A DNA stretch of 64,000 nucleotides from Hymenopellis radicata. Its lineage: Eukaryota; Basidiomycota; Agaricomycetes; Agaricales; Physalacriaceae. Under the pieces are notes generated by a model. It was not told the DNA's origin, searched no databases, and saw only the letters and a program-made list of their open reading frames with translations. Each line of letters opens with the position of its first letter. Positions within the stretch are counted from its first letter, which is position 1. The stretch spans positions 45,274-109,273 of the forward strand of contig JADNRX010000176.1 in NCBI GenBank assembly GCA_015501595.1, read 5' to 3'. Shown here in pieces: positions 1 to 11,432 of the stretch. A program made the translations under genes and the position numbers.

Positions 1-192
1 ATCTCCCCCCAGTACATCCACCCCCACGCCGAAGCCGATTTCGATGCCGCTTTTCATTCCGGGCGCACCACCTACAAAACTATGGACAGATATGTTATCC
101 GAGTCGCGCACAATACAGCGCCTCTTATTCCGATGTCGATATATCAGCGCTGGCACTAGATAGTAGTCGTACGTGACACGTCCCTCCGGACG

Positions 193-1014
193 ATGGTCGC
201 ACTCTCCGGGCGAGGGAGGCCAGAACGCAGAAATCCTGGACACAGAATAACTATGTTTCCTTTGACCTTTCCTCCGCCTGCGGCCTACAAGAAGCAACTC
301 GAAATTCTCCAACAACTTCAAATGGCGCGAGCCAAATCCCGTCCGCTCTCCATTATCCTCCATCTCTCGTCCCGCCAGTCACTACTAACCTCCAGCGTCT
401 CGTACTTGACATCCCCGCTGACGCAATCGAAGAGTGCTCGCGCAGGCGGAAGTGATGGGTCCTCGCAAGAGTTAGAGATTAGGAAGCCCATCGACCTCCA
501 CGTCTTCCTCGTCCTTCTGGAAAGTGTATCCACTTTGCAAGCGCTCAAAGTGTTCCAGGTCTTGGAGTCCCGTCACGACGAGGGCATAGATAGCCCCGAG
601 ATGAATTACTTTGACACACTCTCGACGCTACACGTCACCTGGGCAGAGTTCCAGCAGAGCGATACCATGTTCAGCTGCATCACGCTCCCCGCCCTCCGCC
701 ACTTGAACATATCTTATCCACTCGGACTTCCCTTCGCTCGGCACTGCCGCTTCGGTACGTTCATCAACTGTCGCAGTTACCACCTTTCTTGTTTCTATGG
801 TACAAGACTATACAAAATGTACAGTAAGCGACATCATACGTCCTCCTCTCATCGTCTGGGCTCCTATCCTAGGTATACCTATACCAATCTATCCCCGCTT
901 GCGCTATGTCAGCGTCGGACACCCTCAACGGCCTGTTACCCCAACCCTTCCTCCTGGTCGTCAAAAACCAAATGCATCGGACTGATCTGCCTCGGGATCA
1001 AAATATTCCATTAA
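193..1014 (+). pseudogene. Possible broken LRR/F-box-type fragment
   Basis: An open stretch whose middle part (about 590-750) reads like the leucine-rich segment of the F-box/LRR proteins that are abundant in agarics, with phrases such as TLSTLHVTW and LPALRHLNI. No F-box is visible, the upstream part of the frame is low in quality, and the end (after about 770) does not look like protein. I see no good start or splice sites that rescue it. It is best taken as a decayed or partial gene cut by the window edge. The family assignment is an inference from composition only. Confidence 0.28.
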
Positions 1015-1501
1015 AAATCGCGCAAACTCCTCCAACGCGTCTAGAGCCTCATCGTCCGAAGTAGTAGAGGTCGAATTACCAGGGAGCGTCGCCCAGAATT
1101 CATATAGAGAGTCCCAGTCGAGGTCCTCCTCCGCCTCCACAGGTGGCTTCACAACGGCAGACAACGGCGGAAATGGCACCGGATATCTGCACACCAGAGT
1201 CCCCGGAAACCGATCCGGATATCTCGCCCTCCAACACTCAATTATCCCCCACAGCTGAATGAACACCCACTCTGTCTCTTTGCACACTCAAAAATCGGAC
1301 TCCTCTCTCCCTCTCGAATTGCTTCATTGTGTTGAACGAGGCCATGAACGGGAACCGATCCGCGCCGAGGAGGATAGTGATGCTATGCAGACCCTCAAAT
1401 GTTTTTGTGATAAGCAGCATGCGGTCGTTTGGGAATAGATGGGGCGTTGTACACGATCCAACGTATCGGAGGACGTCGAACTCGCGGAAGATGCTTGACA
1501 T
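961..1501 (-). pseudogene. Hypothetical protein fragment, frame broken near 1285-1330
   Basis: Two overlapping minus-strand frames look like one protein. The upstream frame starts at the ATG at 1501 (MSSIFREFDVLRYVG). The downstream frame (to 961) carries FIQLWGIIECWRARYP and ends in an acidic tail (EALDALEEFARFL). They join only if a base is gained or lost, or a short intron is removed, between about 1285 and 1330. The overall style (hydrophobic core, acidic C-terminus) resembles agaric F-box-type proteins, but I see no F-box and do not assign a function. It lies convergent with the fragment at 193-1014. Confidence 0.35.
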
Positions 1502-1659
1502 GAGATGGTGCGGGAGGTAGGGGTGGTGCTGGATAGGTTGGGGCCGTCGGGGGCCGCCGCTTCGAACGCTGTGGATGGATAAGTAGCCAGAAGTATGAAG
1601 AAGAGTTTATGCCTACGATATTCCTTGGTTGGTGTATGGCACAGATTGTCCGACATCAA

Positions 1660-2094
1660 CCTCCATATTATCGGGCGGATGACAGATGTACTTTCTGGCA
1701 GTGAATGTTATGTCGCGACGAGGGGAATGTGATGGAAGGGAGCAGAAAAGATAACAATGGGCCTCGCTTGGCCATCCCAAAAGACAAAGGCAGGTACCGT
1801 GACTTTCTTGCACGAGTTCCTACATTTGGTTGTCGCGTCCCTTGCAATGGTCCGGGCGCGCGCGCCTTTCGACGTGTTCTCTTTCAGAGGTTTAAATTTG
1901 AAATGATACAATCAGAGAAAGGTTACTATGTAGTACGACGTACTAGCACGAGATATCAGCGTGGAATCAACTTCGTTGGTCATGTCTCTGTTGGAGTCCC
2001 AGCAGCGCGACTTCGAATATGCTCCTCGAACCATCAGATTTCGAATTTGAGTCCCTAAAGCGCGAAGGCCTTTCGCATCCTGGAGCCAATCGTG
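1660..2094. other. Stretch with no supportable gene
   Basis: Short open frames exist on both strands here, but none shows protein-like composition, splice sites or a recognisable motif. I see nothing else in it. Confidence 0.4.
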
Positions 2095-2395
2095 TCGTGG
2101 TTTCAATCTACTGTAGAATTTCAGTATCTGACGAAATGTTAATACATCACCCACCGTAAGTGGCACTCGAAGGTGCGCCCGCAGCTGTGAGCAAAGATTT
2201 ATCATGTCCTGAAAGGTAAGAGTGTCGCGGTCCTCTAGAAGGCTTGTCACAAGACGACATTTCGCTGCCAAAGTTGCGATGGTGGGGCCTTCAATTTGTT
2301 AGAGTCCGAGTGGCACCTAATTTTGGCGGTGGCGTATTTAACGGGCCACACCACCGTGTACACCACTCCGCATGCAGGCAATATCGAACGGGGCA
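2095..2395 (+). repeat. Dispersed repeat, copy A (upstream of DUF6535 copy 1)
   Basis: This stretch matches 6155-6415 in the same orientation and, in its second half, 16290-16500 in reverse. Shared blocks include gtttcaatctactgtagaat, a 'cacccaccRtaagtg' block, 'ctctagaaggc' and 'cacaccaccgtgtacac'. It sits about 450-750 bp upstream of the DUF6535 start codon, so it may be the ancestral 5' flank or promoter of that gene family rather than an independent element. Confidence 0.7.
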
Positions 2396-5300
2396 GTCGT
2401 TATCAACATCTGATTGCTGAGCTATGATGAGGATCAGTGTTGATTGCAAAGGACACCGTGGGAAGAAAATACTCCCTCCTCCTGCTATATTGCAATACGG
2501 CTTGCCGACTTCACCCAGAACGGTGAATCTGCCTTGCACTGCTGTGCAGCATGTGTACCAATATCACCTTGGTTAACTTCAGCCTTGGCTGAACAACGGG
2601 TCCCAAAAAGTACTTCCTTGTGCCACTTACGGTAAATAAGACCGAAGGCACTGAACACTTTATACAATGGTCGACAGGCTTTTCTCGGTGTGTTTGTTCT
2701 CCATATGTACCGCCTTGAAGTGTATACTTATTCAGTAGCAGGAAGAAGGAGCTCCATAGCCGTAATGATCGTGATGATCACAGGGACCGTGGCACTCTTT
2801 TAAACCGTGCTGCTTCACTCGGGTTCCTAATCTTGATCATGTCTTCTACACCCCATGCGCCACGCCTGAACGAGCATCGTCCACCCGACATAGCTGTACC
2901 TCACCCAGGCGCATGGCCGCCCGATCCACAAACGCTTTACCGCAGCTGCCGCCGAAGGGTTTCAGGAAGCCCATACGCCCAACGCGGATACACAAGTACT
3001 GCGACACGAGCACACCATGGACGAGGAAACCGATGTTCAAGTTGTTCCTTGTCCTCGGCACGTTGGAAAGAAGAGTCGCCCTTTCTTTAGGGTTCAGAAA
3101 CACGCCAATGCTACGCGATCGCGTCAAGGTAAGCATTCGCGCTTATTCTGCTGAAATCATGAGATTGATTCAAGATAGTTAACGACCCTTTCAACTACGA
3201 GCACAAGTACGCAGAGGATCCTCCGTATCAGGAAATGGGTCCGTACGCTAGGTTGTGGAAGGCGTTCTTGGAAGAGAGCGCGAAAGTAGACGCTGACAAG
3301 GTCGCTGACTGGACGGACGCCCTTGATATCCTGCTTGTTTTTGTGAGTCGTTTGATGCTCTGTCTATGCATCGCCTGATATGATTCCAAGGCCGGATTGT
3401 TCTCTGCCGTCGTCTCCACATTCCTTACCCAGACTTTCCAGAAGCTTGAGGTCGACCCCAACGACATTGCTGTATCCCTCCTTTATGAGCTGTGCGACCT
3501 CGTCCGTGCTCTCAACAATAATCAGTCCACCGATATCATCCCGCGTTTCAAAGGCTCCCCTGCATCTATTTTCCGTCCTACCAGAACAGCAACTTGGGTC
3601 AACGGCCTCTGGTTCGTGAGCTTGGCTATCAGTCTCACGACCGCGCTCGTCGCTGTCGTCACGAAGCAGTGGATTCACCAATACGTGGCCTCAGTCAATC
3701 TGGGCACACCTCGCGAGCGTTGTCGCATCCGCCAGTTTCGATACATGAACTTGCAGACATGGCAGGTTCCTCTTATAATTGGCCTCCTCCCAGTGCTCAT
3801 GCACGCTGCGCTTGGACTCTTCTTGCGGGCCTTGTTACTTTGGTCTTATCGTTGCATACGGGAATCGGTATTGCGACATCGTGTATCGTCGGCATAGCAT
3901 TGGCCACATACACTATCACAAACATCCTCCCTGTATACAACGCTGCTTGTCCATACAAGACTCCATTAACACAATACTCGTTTCCTATGCTCCGTCGAAT
4001 TGCCCAACAGAACTTTACTTCTATACTGCATCCATTGTTGAAGCTCTCCGGTCTTTCTGTCTCATCGAGCGTATCAACTCTGGAGAGGAAACATCCTTCC
4101 TCGCTCGATGAGGCCGAGAAGAAACTTGTTGAGCAGCGTACTCAAGACATCGACGTCAACGCGGCTGCATGGCTGTATGGTATCTCATCCAATACCTCCG
4201 TTCAAACACTGGTGCTACAAGCACTCAGTAATATTCCTCTCCAAAGCGTTCGAGCGATCAAAGAGGCACTTCGTGCTCATAATATCGACGCCGCTATCAA
4301 CTCTGCGCTGCAGACCTCGCAGTATTCCGAGTACAGCCAGCGCTTCGCGTATGAGCGTCTCGTGAAAGCCCTACTTCGTCTCTACCCCGAGAAATTCATT
4401 AGCCGGAATCCCCCCACGTTCCAGCAAGACCGCGACTTCATACCCATCCTTCTGAACATCTGTGAACCAGGACGGTCTCTCGCATGCCAATTCCTCCAGA
4501 AGGAGCTCGTCAACCCGTCTGCAAAGTTTGACGTCGTCGTCTGGGCCCAACTCCTTCGTAATGCACTAGGGGCTGGTACAGATTGGTTGGAGATTGAAAC
4601 AGAGGGTTCTCTTGTGTGGCTGTCTTTCATCAATCTGCTCCTGCAGCCCGATACTTACTCTGCTGGGATGAAACGTCGCAGCTTCCTCTGTGAATTGCCG
4701 CTCTGTATGATGACACGTTACACACCTGGTGTCCAAGATTATAGCGGCCTCTCTCTGAAACTCGTGGACACTCGCGATTCAGCTCAGAGCACGACACCTA
4801 TGCGACTTGAGGACGCAATCATAAACTTTATGTGCCCATCTCTTTCCGAACTGATGTACTATGTGAGATATCATAAGTACGATCAAGGAGCGTCTGAGTT
4901 GTTATCGCATCGTCGGGCATTCAGTGGAAATGAATCGCCCATGGTGGATATCCCCAGTGATACTCGATTGCGCCTTGCTCTTATCCAGACCCCTCACATC
5001 CAGCAGACAAGTTTCTCAACGCCAGAAGAACCCAGGTATGCAGATGCCTCTATCGTAGGACATGTTATTACCTGCATTCGGCAGAGTGTCGGTGTCGACG
5101 ATGTCGATGGTGTGCACCTTCAGAGTCATACCGACGTCCTTCAAGCCACTTTCTTCGCTTTGAAGAGCGTTATCAGCTCTGACGCTTTCGAAATGAATGG
5201 GTCACTGTCTTTGCGTGATCAGGCAAGGCTCTTGCAGGCCTTCTTCCGAACAGTCACCCATAACCCAGAGCTTCGTGGACCCTACCATGCCTGGATGTCT

Positions 5301-6131
5301 GAAACGATCGCCGCCACAGTGATTTACGTTACATTCAACGACGATTCGTGCCTCGCTAGGAACCCCTCCTTGCCGGCGGACATACTGGAAGCGGCAGTGC
5401 TTATGAAGTGTGGCATACTTCTGCCAAAGCTCTACGTGCAGCTTTGTCAGCGGGAATGGCTTGACGTTGCATGTGCAGTCCGGTTTCATCGAGACGGACA
5501 GCACAGCAGCTCACGTCAAGACGAGTTATTCTATCATTTCATGGCTGCTGCCTTCGTCAAGGGCCTAGGCACTTTACGAGAAGATTGCGCCGCCGATTAT
5601 CTTTTACTGGAACCGTATATTCAGTCCTCCTCAAACGTTCTAGCACTTGGGAAACTCTTGCTTCTGTCGGACATCGAAAGGCGCAGAGAGCTAGAGCACC
5701 TGGCTTCCTTCCTTGATACAGACTCTTGGACGTCGTGTCTGAGCAGTCTTCGACTACTCCTCCACTCTGAAAATCTCAAAGAGGTATACGAGGAACAGTC
5801 ACGCCACCGTACTCACCCACATCGCGAGGATGTCAAGCTCACATATGACTCCTTTGAAGCCCTGGATACAGCTCTATTACAGGTAGCGCGGAAGATAAGC
5901 TGTGGCGTTCAGATCGCCGCCCAACCAAACCATGATGGCCTCAAAGCGTGTCGTACGGTACGGGTATGTTTCCCTCTTTATTCTGTTCACGACGGATAAG
6001 TAGTGATCATTTCCTAGACATCTACTCCCTCCAGGACATTTTGGCACCGCTTCGTTGGATCAAATTCGAGGCCCGTTGTAGACACCGACTCGAAGACGAA
6101 AGAGACTGTCTAACTGTTTTAAGAGTAATGA
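2170..6131 (+). repeat. Left arm of a ~4 kb inverted duplication
   Basis: From about 2170 to 6131 the plus strand aligns over its length with the reverse complement of about 12531-16490. The match covers the upstream flank, all four exons, the introns and about 20 bp past the stop codon. The inner boundary is sharp: similarity continues through 'gagtaatga' and stops at about 6131 (12531 in the other arm). The outer boundary is diffuse because it runs into the dispersed repeat. Confidence 0.9.
2839..6113 (+). pseudogene. DUF6535-type membrane protein gene, copy 1 (broken)
   Basis: This is the inverted twin of the intact gene at 12549-15842. It encodes the same product: a proline-rich N-terminus, the PFNYEHKYAEDPPYQEMG block that opens the DUF6535 region, about four membrane segments (around 3390-3910), a long soluble C-terminal part, and a last exon at 6018-6113 after an intron at 5964-6017. 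Exon 3 lacks one T compared with copy 2 (tcttcttgcggg against tcttctttgcggg, about 3821-3825), which shifts the frame in the third membrane segment. Exon 1 differs by several small indels (about 2936-3010) whose net effect also shifts the frame. The later introns still keep GT-AG ends. DUF6535 proteins are an expanded agaric family of unknown function. The downstream frame (to 5963) is intact for over 700 codons, so decay is recent, or the T deletion is a sequencing error. Confidence 0.85.
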
Positions 6132-6154
6132 TATCCTCGGCGGGAGCCATTCAT

Positions 6155-6415
6155 GTGGTGGTTTCAATCTACTGTAGAATTTCAATATCTGACGAAACGT
6201 TGATGTATCACCCACCATAAGTGCCACTCGAAAGGTGCGCCCGAAACGGTGCCCCAAAGTTTACCATTTTCAGAGTGGTAAGAGCGTCGCCGCGTCGGGG
6301 TTCTCTAGAAGGCCTGTCAGAGAGTCCTAGGGGACCTGGTAATTTTGGTGGTGGCATATTTAAAGGCCCACACCACCGTGTACAGCACTGCATGCAGGCA
6401 ATACCGCGTCAGGAG
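6155..6415 (+). repeat. Dispersed repeat, copy B (downstream of DUF6535 copy 1)
   Basis: A direct repeat of 2095-2395, starting 40 bp after the stop codon of DUF6535 copy 1, so the broken gene sits between two same-orientation repeats. Blocks such as gtttcaatctactgtagaat and cacaccaccgtgtaca are shared. The right arm of the inverted duplication has no equivalent at this position. It most likely marks the 5' flank of a former tandem copy that was lost. An LTR-like arrangement is less likely because I see no TG..CA ends or target duplication. Confidence 0.65.
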
Positions 6416-6814
6416 CAGGACTCCGTAATCTGGCCAAAGTGATTGCGATCGCTTCTCGAACCCCACACCTGTCTTGAATGTGAACGGACAGAAGTGAAAT
6501 TTGAAACCAAAGATACGTTGTATTCATGAAATATTGCGCCACACATGGAATCACGTCTCATATTTGTTTGTCGGAGATTGAAACACGGATCAATGCCCTG
6601 TCGTTGACTGAACCGCGATCATGATTGTTGAATAAAACAGCAGAACAACCGGAGTGAACAACAGTGAAATAATAGTTATTGTTCGAGGATCTCTTACATT
6701 CGGGATCGAATCTGTGAACACACATACGTGGAACCAGCCCTTTCCACCAGCTCCGCCGCCCGCCTTTCCTTCTGCAGATACGCTTGACAGCAGGTGGGAT
6801 GCATACTTGATTCC
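6416..6814. other. Intergenic stretch, nothing recognised
   Basis: AT-richer sequence downstream of the minus-strand adenylyltransferase gene. No coding signal or repeat was seen. It probably contains that gene's 3' untranslated region. Confidence 0.4.
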
Positions 6815-7926
6815 CTAACTAGAGATCTGCTTCTGGTTTACAATCCACTCCCGAATAAACGTGCTGCTGATCTTGGTGTCCTTGATCATTTGTAGATCAC
6901 TCGGGTCGAGCTTGCTGGAGTCGTGCGAGATGACATCGATGACAAAGGGTTTTAGGGCGGGGAGAGAGTGTGCCTCGCGATGAGAAGCGACTGTCGCGTT
7001 TGTGAGAAGACCCTGAGGAGAATGAGACGAAGTACTCACTAGCATGAGCCCCAGAGAGTGTCTCATGACTGACGACGAGAGCCTGGATGTTAGGATCCGA
7101 GCCGGTTGGGCCATACACGTCGTTGATGGAGACGACATCATACGCCAGTCCCGGGACGAAAAGTTCCATAAACCGGCGAACATGGTACTTGCGGGTCGTG
7201 ATGTCTTCTAGAACATCTTTGTTCGACTTGTTCTTGAGAAGCGCATCGTCTACGCACCGATTAAGATACGATGTTTGCTTTCTAGCCGTGCTCACCTGTA
7301 ACACCTACAATAATCTTCTGCCCCGTTATCCACAGCGCCATGCTCAGTAGGATCTTGTGACCGGCATGAAGATGGTCAAATGTCCCGCCAAGCGCAACAA
7401 CAGGATACAGAGTCGGCTTTGTGCCTTCAGTTGGTGAGCTTGGTTCTATGCCTACAGCGACGTCTTCGTCACGCTGGACATAAGTCTGCCTCACAGTGGC
7501 CAGTGAGAGAGGTAATTCGGCAGCAATGGCATCTGACACAAGAACAAGATTAGCGTGCATTTGAGCTATTTCAGATCCCATACCTCCTCTAACTCTGAAC
7601 ACCTTGTCAACACCGTCTTCAATCTCTGGCACGCTTGCATGCATTCCCCGCAATACAACATCGACATTGAGCAAGATTTTCCCCAGGTCCTGCGCTACTT
7701 TGGTGGCTTGCACGTACACAAAAGAGAGCAAGTCGTGCACATCGTCCCAGCGGGAGCCGCGGTCGTTGAACAGGCGGGAGAAGAGTACAATCACGAGCCG
7801 GTTCTGGGCCTCTGTCGCGGCAGCTATGATGGCCGGAGCTAAGAAATGTGGTGAAGAGAGAGTCGGCACCGTGGCTAGTAACAGAGCCGTCCTGACAGAG
7901 CGACCGTCTGGGAAAGGACTGCACAT
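6815..7926 (-). CDS. Phosphopantetheine adenylyltransferase (CoA biosynthesis)
   Basis: The product is the eukaryotic-type adenylyltransferase that joins 4'-phosphopantetheine and ATP to give dephospho-CoA, the fungal Cab4-type enzyme. Four exons fit: 7926-7584, 7532-7296, 7249-7040 and 6990-6815, with introns of 51, 46 and 49 nt, giving about 321 residues with phases that close. The N-terminal half is the family's extension (TALLLATVPTLSS, LLSFVYVQATKVAQ). The nucleotidyltransferase domain follows, with the phosphate-binding GGTFDHLHAGH, then GVTDDALLKNK across the second splice, and the C-terminal ISSTFIREWI. All expected signature residues (the H..GH pair and the ISST loop) are present. 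The first intron is a multiple of three without a stop, so an unspliced reading looks open. The ATG at 7926 gives a sensible length, but an earlier start is possible. The gene lies in the spacer of the inverted duplication, is unique in the window and appears intact. Confidence 0.92.
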
Positions 7927-9744
7927 CGTAGACCAGAGACAAGTCGAAATGTTGGGGATGATGATGGAGAATGCATATGCTGTGACGCGATTTTCAGGGT
8001 CAGTTGACCTGGATCCCTAGATAAGATTAGATTAGGATCCAGAAAACTCAGGTGGCGTAGTGGGGAAATACCTTAGAAGTCGGAGCATGAAAGTACTTGT
8101 ACGGGTTCCCGTGAAATGTCCAGCTTTGGTGGGACGTCTACTCGCGTGGTGGTTCAAGTTTGTCGGTGCCCACGATCAGTTGAATCCAGCACTTGAATCC
8201 TCTGCCAACCTCGGAGGGAAAAGACTTATGAGTCAGATAAGCAGAACCATCGTCTTTTACATCACGGGTGCGTGAAATGACATAAAACTGTCGGCGGGCA
8301 TCAGTGGGGGTCACTCGGTGTGATAGAAATAGAAAACTGTTGACCTTTGCTCGAGCATACCAGGCCGTGGAGGAAGTGACATGAAACACGATTCGGTGTT
8401 TGGTCGACGCGAAACGCTTTCAGGAATCTCGTGTTGATGTACTTGTCATTGGAAACGGCTGTCGAGTGTCCGGGACGGTTAAGAAAAGTATCGGCAACCA
8501 GTCAGGATCACATTGGGGACGGCTGTCGAAAAGGTGCTAGGGTATCGTGCGCAGTCTACTTTGAACGTCGTCGTGTAGGGCAGACCAAGGCCCTAGAAAG
8601 ATCAGCATTTGCGAATCATGCCAGGCCCCAGGGTTAGGGTTTCCAAAACAGGACGCGTATGCCGCCGGCAGACAAATTAACCGGTTACTTCTTGCTCTCA
8701 TGTTCTCCTCGTCGATTCGCGGAGCACACAGCTGATCCTTCGGGGGGCTGTGCTTCTCCTTGACAAGTGAAAATCTTCTAAGTCTCAGGGGGGAGAGTTG
8801 CTGCATACCTCTGCATACGAGCAGACATGACCCAGCAGTACGCCCCCACCTTTTTCTCGTCCAGGGACATGCTTACATTTGTTAGTGCCTTATCTTTCAT
8901 TCCGTACTGCTTTGTACTGCAAGAAGTAAGTACAAGAGGACACCTTACCTTCGCGCCACATGACCAGGTCTACCGGACTCCAAAATAAGACTCAGGCGCA
9001 GGACTGATCGTGTAGGTTCGAAAGCTCTGAATCATTATTTCTTTTTCGAATAGAGGCGCACTGCCGTTGTGCCCGAGTGCATGCAGAACGGCTCCGAGGG
9101 TACGTTGAAGATATTGTATGTCTTCTGGCATATGATAGTTAGCGTGGATTGACGTGGCGATGATCCTGTACGCCGTGAAGGGAATGTTCACGTATAGAGA
9201 TTTTGCTGCTCAGGCCCGTAGCTTCCACGCTGTCGTCCCATGGGGAACTGGCTACCTGCGACCTTCTGGCAATGAGTGCACGTGATCGAACAACATTTCT
9301 TTGTTGGCGGTCTTTCTCTCTCTTCCATTCACTACCGCACACGGCTTCGACAGTCGCTATTTCACTTTTTTCTCTTGGCTCCCTGTTTCCGTTATCCTCA
9401 TTATATATCTCTCATTTCTATGTATTCCAACAAACGTCCAAGAACGCGCGCCGCTCGATTTCCTTTGTCCGAAACCAAGGTGGCGGAACGAGTTGGGAAT
9501 ATCCATAAAGTCCTGTATGTACGACGTGCGTGTCTTTCGTTTTAACGTGTATATTTACTCATTGCGAATTTAGGCTGCTGGTTCACACGCCGTATAAATG
9601 GAATGGACACGATGAATGGAAACTACATCGATTTTCAACAAGACTCGAATTAGTCGAATCCTATGTTAACTGATTTCACGGCAGTACGTGGCTCTCTTAC
9701 TCCTGCATGCAGTCGCTGATTAACTGACCTAGTCCCCATCTACT
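7927..9744. other. Long stretch without a supportable gene
   Basis: Several small open frames occur on both strands, for example minus-strand 9191-8970. None has a recognisable motif, a plausible splice partner or conserved-looking composition. A short pyrimidine-rich tract lies at about 9300-9420. I report it as having no identified content. Confidence 0.45.
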
Positions 9745-10660
9745 TATCTCAGATCTGGCTATGTCGACTGGAATCAGAATTATAATCATCGCGATACGTC
9801 ACTTGGAACGCCACTCGTTAACGTGGATCTGTACGCCCAACCTCGCTATTCTTCCACCAAATTTCAGCCTAGTCTATATCCCTACCCGCTGGTCGCGTCT
9901 GTATCCCAACAACCCCAAGTAACGACCTCCGTGCCCTCGCTTTAAAATGGTGTTCGTCGCTCCCAAGAATCCGCTCATTACCCAACTCCGCATGCACCGC
10001 ACCGACATCTCTCTATACCACAGTTCAACACTGGATGCCCGACCCAGATGCAAATGATGCCCTTGCATCTGCAGAGCTCGATGAGTAATGAGCGTCCACC
10101 TCAGATGGTCATCAACCACTACGGCCATGTCCGCCCACCTCCCATCTCTTCACCACCCATACCACAATTCCCGGGTTCTGCCCGACGACAAGGTCAACAT
10201 CATTCGTCGCCCACCACTTAACAACAACAACAACAACTTCCCGGACAAACTGGGTGCCACCGTCACTGCTTATGCATGCAGCTCCATACGGCCCAGCACC
10301 AACACTTGTTGCACAGCGTCCGCCAGCGGAGATCATCCATTCAGAGTCGACGAAGAGGCAAGGAATTACTTGGATGAACTCCAGCTCTATTGACGTTGAC
10401 GACATTCCGACTGCGCCGTCGGGGAAGTTGAGCCCAGCAAAACGACGTGTTACACCGATCTATGCTGTGTCTGAGCATTATGCCAAACAACTCGCCGATT
10501 TGAGCAAGAAGGCGGAGACGGATTTGGGGAAACGTATGAAGGACGATGTTCCGGAGCGGAATGTCAAGCCTAAGAAGAGTCCAGAGCTGAACCAAGGACC
10601 CGCAGTACGTGCTTACCTTCATCCGCTCGCAATTTCTCATAATCATCGCTAATTCACAGT
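9745..10660 (+). pseudogene. Decayed Q/P-rich protein gene
   Basis: One plus-strand frame runs from about 9757 with protein-like sequence (YVDWNQNYNHRDTSLG, later PPISSPPIPQFPGSARRQ). It is interrupted by TAA in 'tcgctttaaaat' (about 9943) and again where a glutamine repeat begins (taacaacaacaacaa, about 10220), where one CAA has become TAA. After the glutamine run the sensible frame moves to another phase (HAAPYGPAPTLVAQRPP, then SAKRRVTPIY-type basic sequence to about 10612), and an intron-like gtacgtgct follows. Glutamine, proline and serine richness suggests a regulatory protein, but no DNA-binding domain is visible. Open frames at 10769-11225 may be its degraded 3' part. Two stops and a shift argue for a pseudogene. 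Confidence 0.5.
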
Positions 10661-11432
10661 CGGACGTCGCCAGACTCGGCAAGGACATCTACTCTACTTG
10701 TTCTTCGTGAAATAACTCAATTTGCCGTAGACTTCACGGACATCGGAATAGACGAAAATAGTCCTTCATTGGATCAAGCTGCCTTGTCGGCCCAACGTTC
10801 TGGACGAATACTACAAGTCCGGATCCCATGTACGATGTCCCGCGTATATGACGCTACAGAGCAGATACCATCTCTTGTACCCTCAGCTGCCCTTCACGCA
10901 TGGAAACCGATGTTCGAAACGGTCACGCCATTGCCCATTCAGCAAGAACCGCAGGTGGTTCGAGTGTCGATTCAGCGCACAATACATGCTTGTCTCATTC
11001 AGCGCGCTGTGGAGCTTGCGCCCACCGGGCAAGGAAGCGGGTTTTCTGGCGACGATGCCACCAGTGTCGATGACTTTGATGATGAAGGATATGATGGGCT
11101 TTTCGGTGGTGATGCTTCGTCTGCAAGGTGCTGACGAGGGAAGAGCTATTCGGCATGGTGATGGACCCCTGAAGGGTGTCAATATGAATAATCAGGTCGA
11201 TTTCGAGTTCATGCTTCGGTGACTGGCACAAACGTATGCTACTATAACTTTCTTTTACAATCAAACGATTATGTTAAGGGATATTATGACGAGATATGGC
11301 ATGTCTCGTTGTTCTACGCATCTAGATCTAATTATGTATGATACAGTCCGTGAGAGAGGCCTTGATTACATGAAGTGCCGTTGTGTACAAAACAATAGAG
11401 CTACCTGCGCTCTTTCATGAACCTGATGAATA

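Noticed and set aside
2095..6415. Reading A and B as LTRs of a retrotransposon carrying a DUF6535 gene
   Set aside because: No TG...CA ends, no primer-binding site, no gag/pol, no target duplication, and the other arm lacks the B repeat.
8620..8650. gggttagggttt resembles a telomere repeat
   Set aside because: Only about one and a half units; expected by chance.
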